Source: an uncultured Actinomycetes bacterium (lineage in GTDB: Bacteria; Actinomycetota; Actinomycetes; Nanopelagicales; Nanopelagicaceae). From it: 5,310 bases of DNA. Below, piece by piece: positions 1 to 4,596 of the stretch. The translations under genes and the position numbers were made by a program. The notes beneath the pieces are model-generated. The model saw only the letters and a program-made list of their open reading frames with translations, had not been told where the DNA came from and did no database searches. How positions within the stretch are numbered: position 1 is the stretch's first letter; the number at the start of each line of letters is the position of its first letter. The stretch covers positions 1-5,310 of the forward strand of contig CAJAFH010000279.1 in NCBI GenBank assembly GCA_903939005.1. The letters are read 5' to 3'.

Positions 1-663
1 CGCAGTTACAACACCGGATCCGATTAAAAGTAAGGTCAAACCGACTCCACTGCCATAATGACCGCTACCTTCAACCCCGATCCAGGCCAGATAAGCCAAG
101 TAAAACGGGGCTGCTATGGCGGTTTCGATACCTAAACCTTCGAGAGCGCCAAGGCCTAACTGCTTCTTAATAAATCCATAAGTGCCCCATGAGAGTGCAA
201 GGGCTAGTGCCACCCAAGGCAGGCGACCGTAATCAATTGTTAAAACCAAAACGCCAAGGGCGGCAATTGATACTGATGTCCACTGTAATTTTCGCATCTT
301 CTCTTTTAATAAGATGATGCCGATTGCAATCATAATAATTGGGTTGATGTAGTAACCAAGGGAAGCTTCAACTACGTGACCGTTATTCGTTGCCCAGATA
401 TAAACAATCCAGTTAATTGAAATTAGCGCAGTTGCGGCCAATAGTTTTACGAATACTTTTGGCCGACGCATTGTCGCAAGTGCCGGCTTGATTGCCTTAG
501 TAATTGTTAAAGCTATTACGCAAAATGCTAAAGACCAGACTGCTCGGTGTCCAACAATTTCAAGAGCACCTGCTGGTTCAAGCAGCGGCCAATAAAGTGG
601 GAACAAACCCCAAAGTACGTAGGCCGAAACTCCGAAAATCAGGCCAGTTTTAGTACTTTTCAA
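1..663 (-). CDS. rarD: RarD-type EamA family transporter, 3' part off the left edge
   Basis: Partial gene: 221 N-terminal codons are visible and the frame is still open at base 1 (full RarD proteins are about 290-300 aa). It encodes a polytopic inner-membrane protein of the drug/metabolite transporter (EamA) superfamily. The substrate is not established for the family. The translation starts KSTKTGLIFGVSAYVLWG and continues LFPLYWPLLEPAGALEIVGH, the RarD N-terminal signature. Further on, NWIVYIWATNNGHVVEASLG is followed by YYINP, and later PWVALALALSWGTYGF and KKQLGLGALEGL, all typical of the rarD subfamily rather than generic EamA proteins. The start is a TTG at 663-661 placed directly after the YajQ stop (TAA at 666-664) in the same frame, with no recognisable Shine-Dalgarno, so translation is probably coupled to yajQ. 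Hydrophobic segments occupy most of the visible length, about seven of the expected ten. Family assignment is firm; function is inferred only. Confidence 0.9.
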   Translation of the reverse strand, partial: MKSTKTGLIFGVSAYVLWGLFPLYWPLLEPAGALEIVGHRAVWSLAFCVIALTITKAIKPALATMRRPKVFVKLLAATALISINWIVYIWATNNGHVVEASLGYYINPIIMIAIGIILLKEKMRKLQWTSVSIAALGVLVLTIDYGRLPWVALALALSWGTYGFIKKQLGLGALEGLGIETAIAAPFYLAYLAWIGVEGSGHYGSGVGLTLLLIGSGVVTA

Positions 664-1152
664 TTAGCGGAAATTCGTAAATTGAACTGCAAATTCAAAG
701 CCACCATTTTTAACAAGTTCCATGGTTTCTTGCAGATCATCACGGCTCTTTGATGTAGCGCGCAATTCATCGCCTTGGATCTGAGTCTTAACTGACTTAG
801 GACCTTCATCGCGAATCAACTTGGCAATCTTCTTAGCATTTTCAGTTGTAATGCCTTCTTTAAGCGGGCAGGCAATCTTGTAGATCTTGCCACTTAGCTG
901 TGGGGGAGCAGGATCTAAATGCTTTAGCGATACGCCGCGCTTAACCATCTTGTCTTTAACCACATCTAGAACTGCTTTAGCGCGCTCTTCGGTATCGGCT
1001 TCAATTGAGATCTTCTCGCCCTCAAGTTCGATCTTTGAACCAGTGTTCTTAAAATCAAAGCGGGTATCGATCTCGCGGATCGCCTGATTAATGGCGTTAT
1101 CGAGTTCCATGCGGTCGATCTTTGAGGTTATGTCGAAACTTGCATCAGCCAT
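664..1152 (-). CDS. yajQ: YajQ family (DUF520) nucleotide-binding protein
   Basis: Complete 162-aa cytoplasmic protein of the usual family length. YajQ proteins have two ferredoxin-like domains and bind nucleic acid or nucleotides; some proteobacterial members are c-di-GMP effectors that act with a transcription factor. Whether this one binds c-di-GMP is not shown by the sequence. Diagnostic stretches are ADASFDITSKIDRMELDNAI at the N-terminus, TRFDFKNTGSKIEL around residues 30-43, LKHLDPAPPQ in the middle and the C-terminal FEFAVQFTNFR. I chose ATG at 1152-1150: a TTG 18 nt upstream is in frame, but it overlaps the AAAGG ribosome-binding site that sits 10 nt before the ATG, and family members begin M-A-D/S-x-SFD. 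It is the first visible gene of a minus-strand operon with the RarD-like transporter, which starts at the next base after its stop. The 3' junction TAA-TTG is unusual. Confidence 0.95.
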   Translation of the reverse strand: MADASFDITSKIDRMELDNAINQAIREIDTRFDFKNTGSKIELEGEKISIEADTEERAKAVLDVVKDKMVKRGVSLKHLDPAPPQLSGKIYKIACPLKEGITTENAKKIAKLIRDEGPKSVKTQIQGDELRATSKSRDDLQETMELVKNGGFEFAVQFTNFR

Positions 1153-1261
1153 AGTTATGAGACCTTTCAAAGCGGTTTTCAGGCGGTAATTGAGCCTACT
1201 TGCCTAAGGTATCCTTTCCCCTCGTAGTATCCATAATTTGCCGCAGTACTTGTTCGACCTT

Positions 1262-1346
1262 GGCGGGTTGCCCGAGCGGCCAATGGGAGGGGACTGTAAA
1301 TCCCCCGGCTCTGCCTTCGAAGGTTCAAATCCTTCACCCGCCACCA
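1262..1346 (+). tRNA. tRNA-Tyr (anticodon GTA), CCA encoded
   Basis: An 85-nt type II tRNA. The acceptor stem pairs GGCGGGT (1262-1268) with ACCCGCC (1336-1342), followed by discriminator A and an encoded CCA (1344-1346). The D stem is CCC (1271-1273) with GGG (1285-1287). The anticodon stem is GGGGA/TCCCC (1289-1293/1301-1305) around loop CTGTAAA, with anticodon GTA at 1296-1298. The long variable arm (1306-1318) can form GGC-TCT-GCC, as expected for bacterial tRNA-Tyr. The T stem is GAAGG/CCTTC (1319-1323/1331-1335) with loop TTCAAAT. A possible weak promoter is TTGCCT (1200-1205) and TAGTAT (1225-1230), 19 nt apart; this is tentative. A damaged copy of its 3' half follows immediately. Confidence 0.97.
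1314..1346 (+). repeat. Direct repeat, copy 1 (T arm and 3' acceptor of tRNA-Tyr)
   Basis: These 33 nt, from the end of the variable arm through the T arm, 3' acceptor strand and CCA, recur exactly at 1383-1415, 69 nt downstream. A 3' tRNA segment repeated in direct orientation is the geometry left by tRNA-targeted integrases, but also that of a partial tandem duplication. Confidence 0.93.
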
Positions 1347-1358
1347 TATTTATCGTTC

Positions 1359-1415
1359 GGGGTATTTCTGTAAATCCCCATACCTTCGAAGGTTCAAATC
1401 CTTCACCCGCCACCA
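1359..1415 (+). pseudogene. Truncated, diverged second copy of the tRNA-Tyr 3' half
   Basis: Positions 1368-1379 repeat the anticodon loop and 3' anticodon strand of the tRNA (CTGTAAATCCCC, including GTA). Positions 1383-1415 repeat the T arm, acceptor 3' strand and ACCA without a mismatch (33 nt). Between them the 8-nt variable-arm segment of the true tRNA is replaced by ATA. No matching 5' half exists: the bases after 1346 contain neither GGCGGGT nor a D arm, so it cannot fold as a tRNA on its own. GGGG-T-ATTT (1359-1367) can pair with AAATCCCC (1372-1379) as a hairpin with one bulged T and loop CTGT. It may be a remnant of a duplicated tRNA gene or of an attachment site. Confidence 0.85.
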
Positions 1416-1445
1416 GCAAGATTTATTAGGTGCAAGCCTGAATGG

Positions 1446-1745
1446 TTACTTAGCAGCGCTCGATTTACGTGCGGCTCGAGATAGGAATAGCGCAAATACC
1501 AGCGCTAAAACAATTCCAGTGTTTACGCCCATTTCGATTAGGGCACGATTGAAATACTCGGTGGTTTTCTCTTTTTCCATTGTCAGAGATGCGCCCACGG
1601 TAAGAATGTGGCGAACTGCGGCAATAACACCAATAATCAAGAAGTTATCTAGTTGGAAAATACCATCGGTAAATCGCACAATTACGGTGCGCATGATCTC
1701 GAGAATGATTACAACAAAGAGAATGTCATTAATGCCTTGAATCAT
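1446..1745 (-). CDS. PsiE-like membrane protein, C-terminal portion (probably the 3' part of a broken gene)
   Basis: This 99-aa frame begins MIQGINDILFVVIILEIMRT and continues with a conserved segment FQLDNFLIIGVIAAVRHIL followed by TVGASL. Hydrophobic helices lie near residues 7-23, 33-50 and 74-91, and the C-terminal tail is basic (RAARKSSAAK). The E-x-x-R-T and A-V-R-H-I-L-T-V motifs are those of PsiE (phosphate-starvation-inducible) proteins, which normally have four membrane segments; their function is unknown. Here the first segment is missing and the ATG (1745-1743) has no properly spaced ribosome-binding site, since AGGA abuts it. The missing N-terminus is encoded just upstream in another frame (1729-1866). 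It could still be made as a three-helix protein, but I regard it as the 3' part of a decayed gene. The PsiE assignment is good; functional status is uncertain. Confidence 0.72.
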   Translation of the reverse strand: MIQGINDILFVVIILEIMRTVIVRFTDGIFQLDNFLIIGVIAAVRHILTVGASLTMEKEKTTEYFNRALIEMGVNTGIVLALVFALFLSRAARKSSAAK

Positions 1746-1866
1746 TCCTACCGAATAGGACTATTCCAAGAAAACCATGAAGTAGGTCTTCCAACTTGTC
1801 TATAAAAGTGACAGGGATCAGTGATTCATCACTTTTTAGCAACCCTTTAACTGACTTGTGTTTCAT
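1729..1866 (-). pseudogene. PsiE-like N-terminal fragment, out of frame with the rest
   Basis: This is a 45-codon frame starting at ATG 1866-1864, with a good purine-rich ribosome-binding site (AGGGG, 7 nt before the ATG). It encodes a charged cytoplasmic start, then FIDKLEDLLHGFLGIVLFG, which looks like the amphipathic entry and first half of the first PsiE membrane helix. The frame then runs out as RNDSRH and TAA (1731-1729). The +1 frame carries on as the recognisable PsiE C-terminal part, starting at 1745, with a 17-nt overlap. The good initiation signals belong to this fragment, whereas the conserved domain lies in the other frame. This is what a frameshifting internal deletion would leave. 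The alternative is two separate tiny proteins, which I find less likely. Confidence 0.65.
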
Positions 1867-1950
1867 TTCCCCACCCCTTTTCGCAATAAGTAAGGGTAAG
1901 TGCAGGTCTAAATACTGGCAACAGATAAGCACGCTGAGTAGGCTGACTAA

Positions 1951-3183
1951 ATGAAGTCACAAAGCACCCAAGATATCCAAAAACGGACAATCAAAGTCTT
2001 GGCAACTACCCAGGTTCTTAGTGGGGTAGGAGTCGCCGGCACAGTTGCTGCTGGATCACTGTTGGTCTCTTCGATTTCAAATTCGGAAACGCTAGCTGGT
2101 CTTGCTGGTGCCACTGCCGTACTTGGCGCTGCCGCGATGGCGATTCCACTTTCTAGATTAACTCAACGTGGTGGTCGTCGATTAGGACTTTCAGTTGGCT
2201 ACACAGTTGGCTTGATAGGTGCTGCTTTTGCGATCTTTGGTGGCTCGCAACGAATTTTGATTGCAATGCTCTTTGGCACTTTCTTAGTTGGAGCTGCCTC
2301 AGCATCTGGTTACCAAGCCCGGTTTGCTGCAACTGATTTAGCAGATGACTCAAATAGATCTCGCCAACTTTCCTACGTTGTTTGGGGTTCGACAGTTGGC
2401 GCAGTAACTGGGCCGAATTTAATGGGGCCATCAGGTGCCCTCGCTGAATCTCTAGGCCTACCAAAATTAGTGGGTCCATATATTTTGGCACTCGTTACTT
2501 TAGGTATGGGGGCCTTAGTAATCTGGTTATTTCTAAAGCCCGATCCATATTTAACTGCTGCAAAATTATTGGCTAAAACTGAGGAACGCCATGAACTTCT
2601 ATCAGCTCGCAAAACTTTAAAGTTAATTAGAAAAAACCCGGCTGCTCTCTTTGCTATAGCAGCCATCGCAATTGGTCATATTGCAATGGTTTCGATAATG
2701 GTCATGACACCAGTTCATATGGCGCATGTTGATGTGACGCTTACGATAATTGGCTTAGTAATTAGTATTCACATCGTTGGCATGTATGCCTTCTCACCGA
2801 TTGTTGGCGCTCTGAGTGATCGGATGGGTCGTCGTTGGGTCATTCAACTCGGTGTAGTTATCTTGTTGACATCAAGTTTGATCTCGGGAATGGCAGATCC
2901 GCATAATTCAATTCAACTTGGATTTGGTCTTTTTCTACTCGGCTTAGGTTGGTCTTGCACCTTAATTGCCGGCTCGGCACTCTTATCCGAAGCTGTCGAG
3001 ACTCAACTACGTCCATCTTCACAAGGTGCCAGCGATTTGTTGATGAATTTAATGGGCGCCGGTGGTGGCGCTATGGCTGGCGTTGTAATCGGCACCTTGG
3101 GCTACGGCTGGCTCTGCCTTCTGGCAGCAGTGCCAGTCGCAACTTTAGGAGTTTGGTCTTTCGCTAAATCACTTAGCGACTAA
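1951..3183 (+). CDS. Major facilitator superfamily (MFS) transporter
   Basis: Complete 410-aa integral membrane protein, the normal length for a 12-helix MFS carrier. The signature motif A (loop 2-3) occurs in both halves: a degenerate form RLTQRGGRRLG at residues 69-79 and a full form GALSDRMGRR at residues 286-295, just where the internal duplication predicts it. A charged cytoplasmic central loop (about residues 198-230, rich in K, E and R) separates the two six-helix halves. Glycine/alanine-rich helices such as GAGGGAMAGVVIGTLGYGW lie near the C-terminus. ATG 1951 is preceded by GAGTAGG at 1936-1942, 8 nt upstream, which supports the start. It is divergent from the PsiE-like fragment (84-nt gap), and its last 11 nt overlap the convergent DUF2202 gene. 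The transported substrate cannot be told from sequence; neither neighbour gives a clear clue. No terminator is visible at the 3' junction. Confidence 0.92.
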   Translation: MKSQSTQDIQKRTIKVLATTQVLSGVGVAGTVAAGSLLVSSISNSETLAGLAGATAVLGAAAMAIPLSRLTQRGGRRLGLSVGYTVGLIGAAFAIFGGSQRILIAMLFGTFLVGAASASGYQARFAATDLADDSNRSRQLSYVVWGSTVGAVTGPNLMGPSGALAESLGLPKLVGPYILALVTLGMGALVIWLFLKPDPYLTAAKLLAKTEERHELLSARKTLKLIRKNPAALFAIAAIAIGHIAMVSIMVMTPVHMAHVDVTLTIIGLVISIHIVGMYAFSPIVGALSDRMGRRWVIQLGVVILLTSSLISGMADPHNSIQLGFGLFLLGLGWSCTLIAGSALLSEAVETQLRPSSQGASDLLMNLMGAGGGAMAGVVIGTLGYGWLCLLAAVPVATLGVWSFAKSLSD

Positions 3184-3682
3184 ATGCGGCTAGGTGGTTC
3201 TCAGAGCCTTTTAGCAAGTTAGCCAAAGTTAATTTGATATCTGCTTGCGTGACATTTTTTGCCATTGCATTGATATCTTTAATATCTGTCTGCTCAATCA
3301 AAACTCCTACAGCGATAGCATCTGCACTAGAAAGTGCACCTTTTGTCATTAGCGTCTTATAAAGAGCAGTTAGTTTCTTATCTACAAATACGCCAGCTTT
3401 TAAATTAAGGGTCGGATCTTTAATTCCGTATGTCTTTAGCAGAACCTTAAGTTGATCCATATGAGATTGCTCTGATTTTGTGATGTTCGCAAATTTATTA
3501 ATGCCTGTGCTTTTTGCAAGAGCTGCATAAACATCACGTGCCAATTTTTCTTCCTGGATAATGTAAATAAGTTGTGCTTTTAGCGTTGTCGAAACAGTGG
3601 GCGTAGCACCCGAAGCTAATGGCAAGGTTGCAATGCCTATGAGTGCGGCAATTGCAATTGTTGAGATATATCTAATCTTCAT
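3173..3682 (-). CDS. Exported DUF2202 (ferritin-like) protein
   Basis: A 169-aa secreted protein. Residues 1-25 form a signal peptide (MKIR, then a hydrophobic Ala/Ile core, ending LASG before ATPTV), with likely cleavage after ASG; no lipobox Cys is present. The mature part is a DUF2202 domain: IIQEEKLARDVYAAL (residues 41-55), SEQSHMDQLKVLL (70-82), GVFVDKKLTALYKTL (97-111), VGVLIEQTDIKDI (125-137) and GSENHLAAF (159-167). E44/E45, E71, H74, E130, E161 and H163 sit at positions expected for a ferritin-like four-helix di-metal site. The family's biochemical role is unknown; a metal/redox role is inferred from the fold. It converges on and overlaps the MFS gene by 11 nt. It is divergent from the CstR-like operon, and its upstream region contains that operon's palindrome, so shared regulation is plausible. 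A ribosome-binding site is weak (AGG 11 nt upstream). Confidence 0.88.
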   Translation of the reverse strand: MKIRYISTIAIAALIGIATLPLASGATPTVSTTLKAQLIYIIQEEKLARDVYAALAKSTGINKFANITKSEQSHMDQLKVLLKTYGIKDPTLNLKAGVFVDKKLTALYKTLMTKGALSSADAIAVGVLIEQTDIKDINAMAKNVTQADIKLTLANLLKGSENHLAAFSR

Positions 3683-3725
3683 GGCTATACCAGCCTAACT
3701 TTTTGTGCCCAGAATCTCTGTGCGC

Positions 3726-3754
3726 TTGACTATACCCCTGGGGGTATGTAGTAT
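3726..3754 (+). promoter_or_regulatory. Promoter of the persulfide-response operon (TTGACT-17-TAGTAT)
   Basis: The -35 TTGACT (3726-3731) and -10 TAGTAT (3749-3754) are separated by exactly 17 nt, a good sigma70-type promoter. Transcription would start near 3760, leaving a leader of about 40 nt before ATG 3801. The whole spacer is taken up by the CsoR/CstR-type palindrome, so repressor binding would directly block RNA polymerase. Confidence 0.85.
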
Positions 3755-3757
3755 CTA
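3729..3757 (-). promoter_or_regulatory. Possible divergent promoter for the DUF2202 gene (TAGATA-17-TATAGT)
   Basis: On the minus strand, TATAGT (3734-3729) matches the -10 consensus at five of six positions. TAGATA (3757-3752), 17 nt upstream, matches the -35 at four of six. The element overlaps the plus-strand promoter face to face and has the same palindrome in its spacer. The start would be near 3722, with a leader of about 40 nt before ATG 3682. The near-palindromic operator partly creates these boxes (TATA and its complement), so this is suggestive only. Confidence 0.45.
3732..3747. promoter_or_regulatory. CsoR/CstR-type operator, perfect palindrome ATACCCC-TG-GGGGTAT
   Basis: A perfect inverted repeat with 7-nt arms around a 2-nt centre. 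The A/T-flanked C-tract/G-tract form (ATACCCC...GGGGTAT) is the known class of site for CsoR/RcnR/CstR-superfamily repressors, which bind G/C-tract DNA as tetramers. It lies between the -35 and -10 boxes of a promoter whose second gene encodes such a repressor, so autoregulation is the obvious reading. I saw no second copy in the window. Confidence 0.88.
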
Positions 3758-3785
3758 TATCAGAGGGTCGAGGTGGCTCTCATGT

Positions 3786-3792
3786 AAAGGAG
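3786..3792 (+). promoter_or_regulatory. Strong Shine-Dalgarno AAAGGAG fixing the start of the 37-aa protein
   Basis: AAAGGAG lies 8 nt before ATG 3801. It settles ATG 3801 as the start against an in-frame ATG at 3705, which lies upstream of the promoter and so cannot be used from it. Confidence 0.9.
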
Positions 3793-3800
3793 TAACAAGG

Positions 3801-3914
3801 ATGTGTTCAAAAGTAACTTGTAACCATTGCCAGAAGCCAACCTGGTCAGGCTGTGGCGAACATGTAGAAGAAGCACTTGCTGGCATCGCAGAAGCAGATC
3901 GTTGCAGCTGCTAA
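3801..3914 (+). CDS. 37-aa cysteine-rich small protein, first gene of the operon
   Basis: A tiny cytoplasmic protein, MCSKVTCNHCQKPTWSGCGE followed by HVEEALAGIAEADRCSC. Six of 37 residues are cysteine (2, 7, 10, 18, 35, 37), with histidines at 9 and 21. The order is CxxC, then KPTWSGCGEH, then a short helix-like EEALAGIAEADR, then CxC at the very end. I recall similar small proteins with the CxxCxKxTWxGCGxH...RCxC pattern in other organisms, but know of no assigned function. The ligand pattern suggests a zinc or thiol-rich fold. Position as the first gene under the CstR-type operator, and overlap of its stop with the regulator's start (TAATG, 1 nt), tie it to the thiol/persulfide response. 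It might be a sulfane-sulfur carrier, a metal buffer or a partner of the reductase. None of these is shown. Confidence 0.85.
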   Translation: MCSKVTCNHCQKPTWSGCGEHVEEALAGIAEADRCSC

Positions 3915-4201
3915 TGGCAACTAAAAAAGCTTCGCACGTCTTGGCTGATCAAGATCAAATTGACGCGATCACCAAGAGAGTTAAGCGCGCACAAGGACAA
4001 CTCGGGGCAGTTGCCCGCATGCTTGAAGAGGGACGCAGTTGCGATGAAATTGTGATCCAGATGTCTGCCGTTTCAAAAGCTGTAAATACCGCGGCTTTTA
4101 CTCTGATTTCCTCAAGCCTCAAAGAATGCATCATGGATGATAAATCAAATTCTGAGGCAGTCACTGCTCAACTGCAAAAAATCTTCTTGAGCTTGGCATA
4201 A
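3914..4201 (+). CDS. CsoR-superfamily transcriptional repressor, CstR-like (persulfide-sensing type)
   Basis: A 95-aa all-helical DNA-binding repressor of the CsoR/RcnR/FrmR/CstR superfamily. The conserved helix 1 motif KRVKRAQGQLGAVARMLEEG (residues 21-40) is followed by RSCDEIVIQMSAV and the third conserved segment ending SLKECI. In Cu-sensing CsoR the ligands are Cys, His (25 residues on) and Cys (29 on). Here C43 and C72 keep the 29-residue spacing, but the His position is Ser68. This two-Cys, no-His pattern is that of CstR, which senses per/polysulfides by forming inter-subunit di- or trisulfides. It fits the downstream rhodanese and CoA-disulfide reductase genes. ATG 3914 overlaps the previous stop (TAATG); a longer in-frame extension from 3827 would run inside the upstream gene and is rejected. 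It probably represses its own operon through the 3732-3747 palindrome. No Cu-transport gene is nearby. Confidence 0.9.
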   Translation: MATKKASHVLADQDQIDAITKRVKRAQGQLGAVARMLEEGRSCDEIVIQMSAVSKAVNTAAFTLISSSLKECIMDDKSNSEAVTAQLQKIFLSLA

Positions 4202-4209
4202 GGAGCAAA

Positions 4210-4596
4210 ATGAAAAAAACAATAGCTGCTGTTTTAGCAACAGCATTTCTGCTAACTAGCTGTTCGTCTTCAACAACTGCTACAAATTTGGATGCTGCTG
4301 GCTTCGCTGATCAAGTCACCAAAACAAATGTAATCACTTTAGATGTTCGAACACCGGGTGAGTTTATGGAAGGTCATATAGAAGGAGCAATAAATATTGA
4401 TGTAGAAGGCGCTACCTTCGATTCCGAAATTGCGAATCTAGATAAGACCAAGTCGTATGCTGTGTATTGTCGAAGTGGGCGTCGTTCAATTGTTGCTGTT
4501 GATAAAATGTCCGCTACAGGTTTTGAAAAGCTAAGCAATCTAGAAAACGGTATCAATGACTGGATAGCTAATAGCTTGCCGCTGGTGACTTCATGA
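4210..4596 (+). CDS. Rhodanese-domain lipoprotein
   Basis: A 128-aa single-domain rhodanese (thiosulfate/sulfane-sulfur transferase fold) with a lipoprotein signal: MKK, a hydrophobic core, and lipobox LLTSC with lipidated Cys18. The product should therefore be anchored on the outer face of the cytoplasmic membrane. A Ser/Thr linker (19-25) leads to the domain. LDVRTPGEFMEGHIEGAINI (residues 44-63) is the rhodanese N-terminal motif. YCRSGRRS (86-93) is the active-site loop, with catalytic Cys87 in a six-residue CRSGRR cradle as in single-domain sulfurtransferases. WIANSLPLV near the C-terminus matches the usual family end. An AAGGAG ribosome-binding site lies 4 nt before ATG 4210, 8 nt after the regulator gene. 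Its stop overlaps the next start (ATGA). It likely accepts or hands over sulfane sulfur as part of the persulfide operon; the outward location is notable because the reductase is cytoplasmic. Substrate not known. Confidence 0.92.
   Translation: MKKTIAAVLATAFLLTSCSSSTTATNLDAAGFADQVTKTNVITLDVRTPGEFMEGHIEGAINIDVEGATFDSEIANLDKTKSYAVYCRSGRRSIVAVDKMSATGFEKLSNLENGINDWIANSLPLVTS

Noticed and set aside
1359..1379. GGGG-T-ATTT / AAATCCCC hairpin after the tRNA as an intrinsic terminator
   Set aside because: No T-run follows the stem; it is better explained by the duplicated anticodon arm sequence.
1204..1419. 71-aa minus-strand frame containing the repeated peptide VAGEGFEPSK
   Set aside because: It is the antisense translation of the tRNA-Tyr gene and its duplicated 3' half; this peptide is a familiar spurious product of tRNA regions.
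1238..1429. 63-aa plus-strand frame with the repeat FEGSNPSPAT
   Set aside because: It runs through the tRNA and its partial copy; the peptide repeat is just the RNA-level direct repeat.
1867..1950. Promoters for the MFS gene and the PsiE-like fragment in their divergent gap
   Set aside because: I found no -35/-10 pair with good matches and spacing on either strand, so none is annotated.
2153..2666. Two overlapping minus-strand frames inside the MFS gene
   Set aside because: Shadow frames of a well-supported transporter gene, with low-complexity composition and no recognisable domain.
3755..3785. Possible stem AGAG/CTCT in the operon leader
   Set aside because: Only four base pairs with a mismatched continuation; no riboswitch or attenuator structure is evident.
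3782..3787. ATG-TAA minimal start-stop unit in the operon leader, with a purine run (GAGGTGG) 5 nt upstream
   Set aside because: It could be a start-stop leader element, but two adjacent codons occur easily by chance and nothing else supports it.
3705..3800. In-frame upstream extension of the 37-aa protein from ATG 3705
   Set aside because: It lies upstream of and across the promoter and operator and lacks an SD; ATG 3801 has an optimal AAAGGAG.
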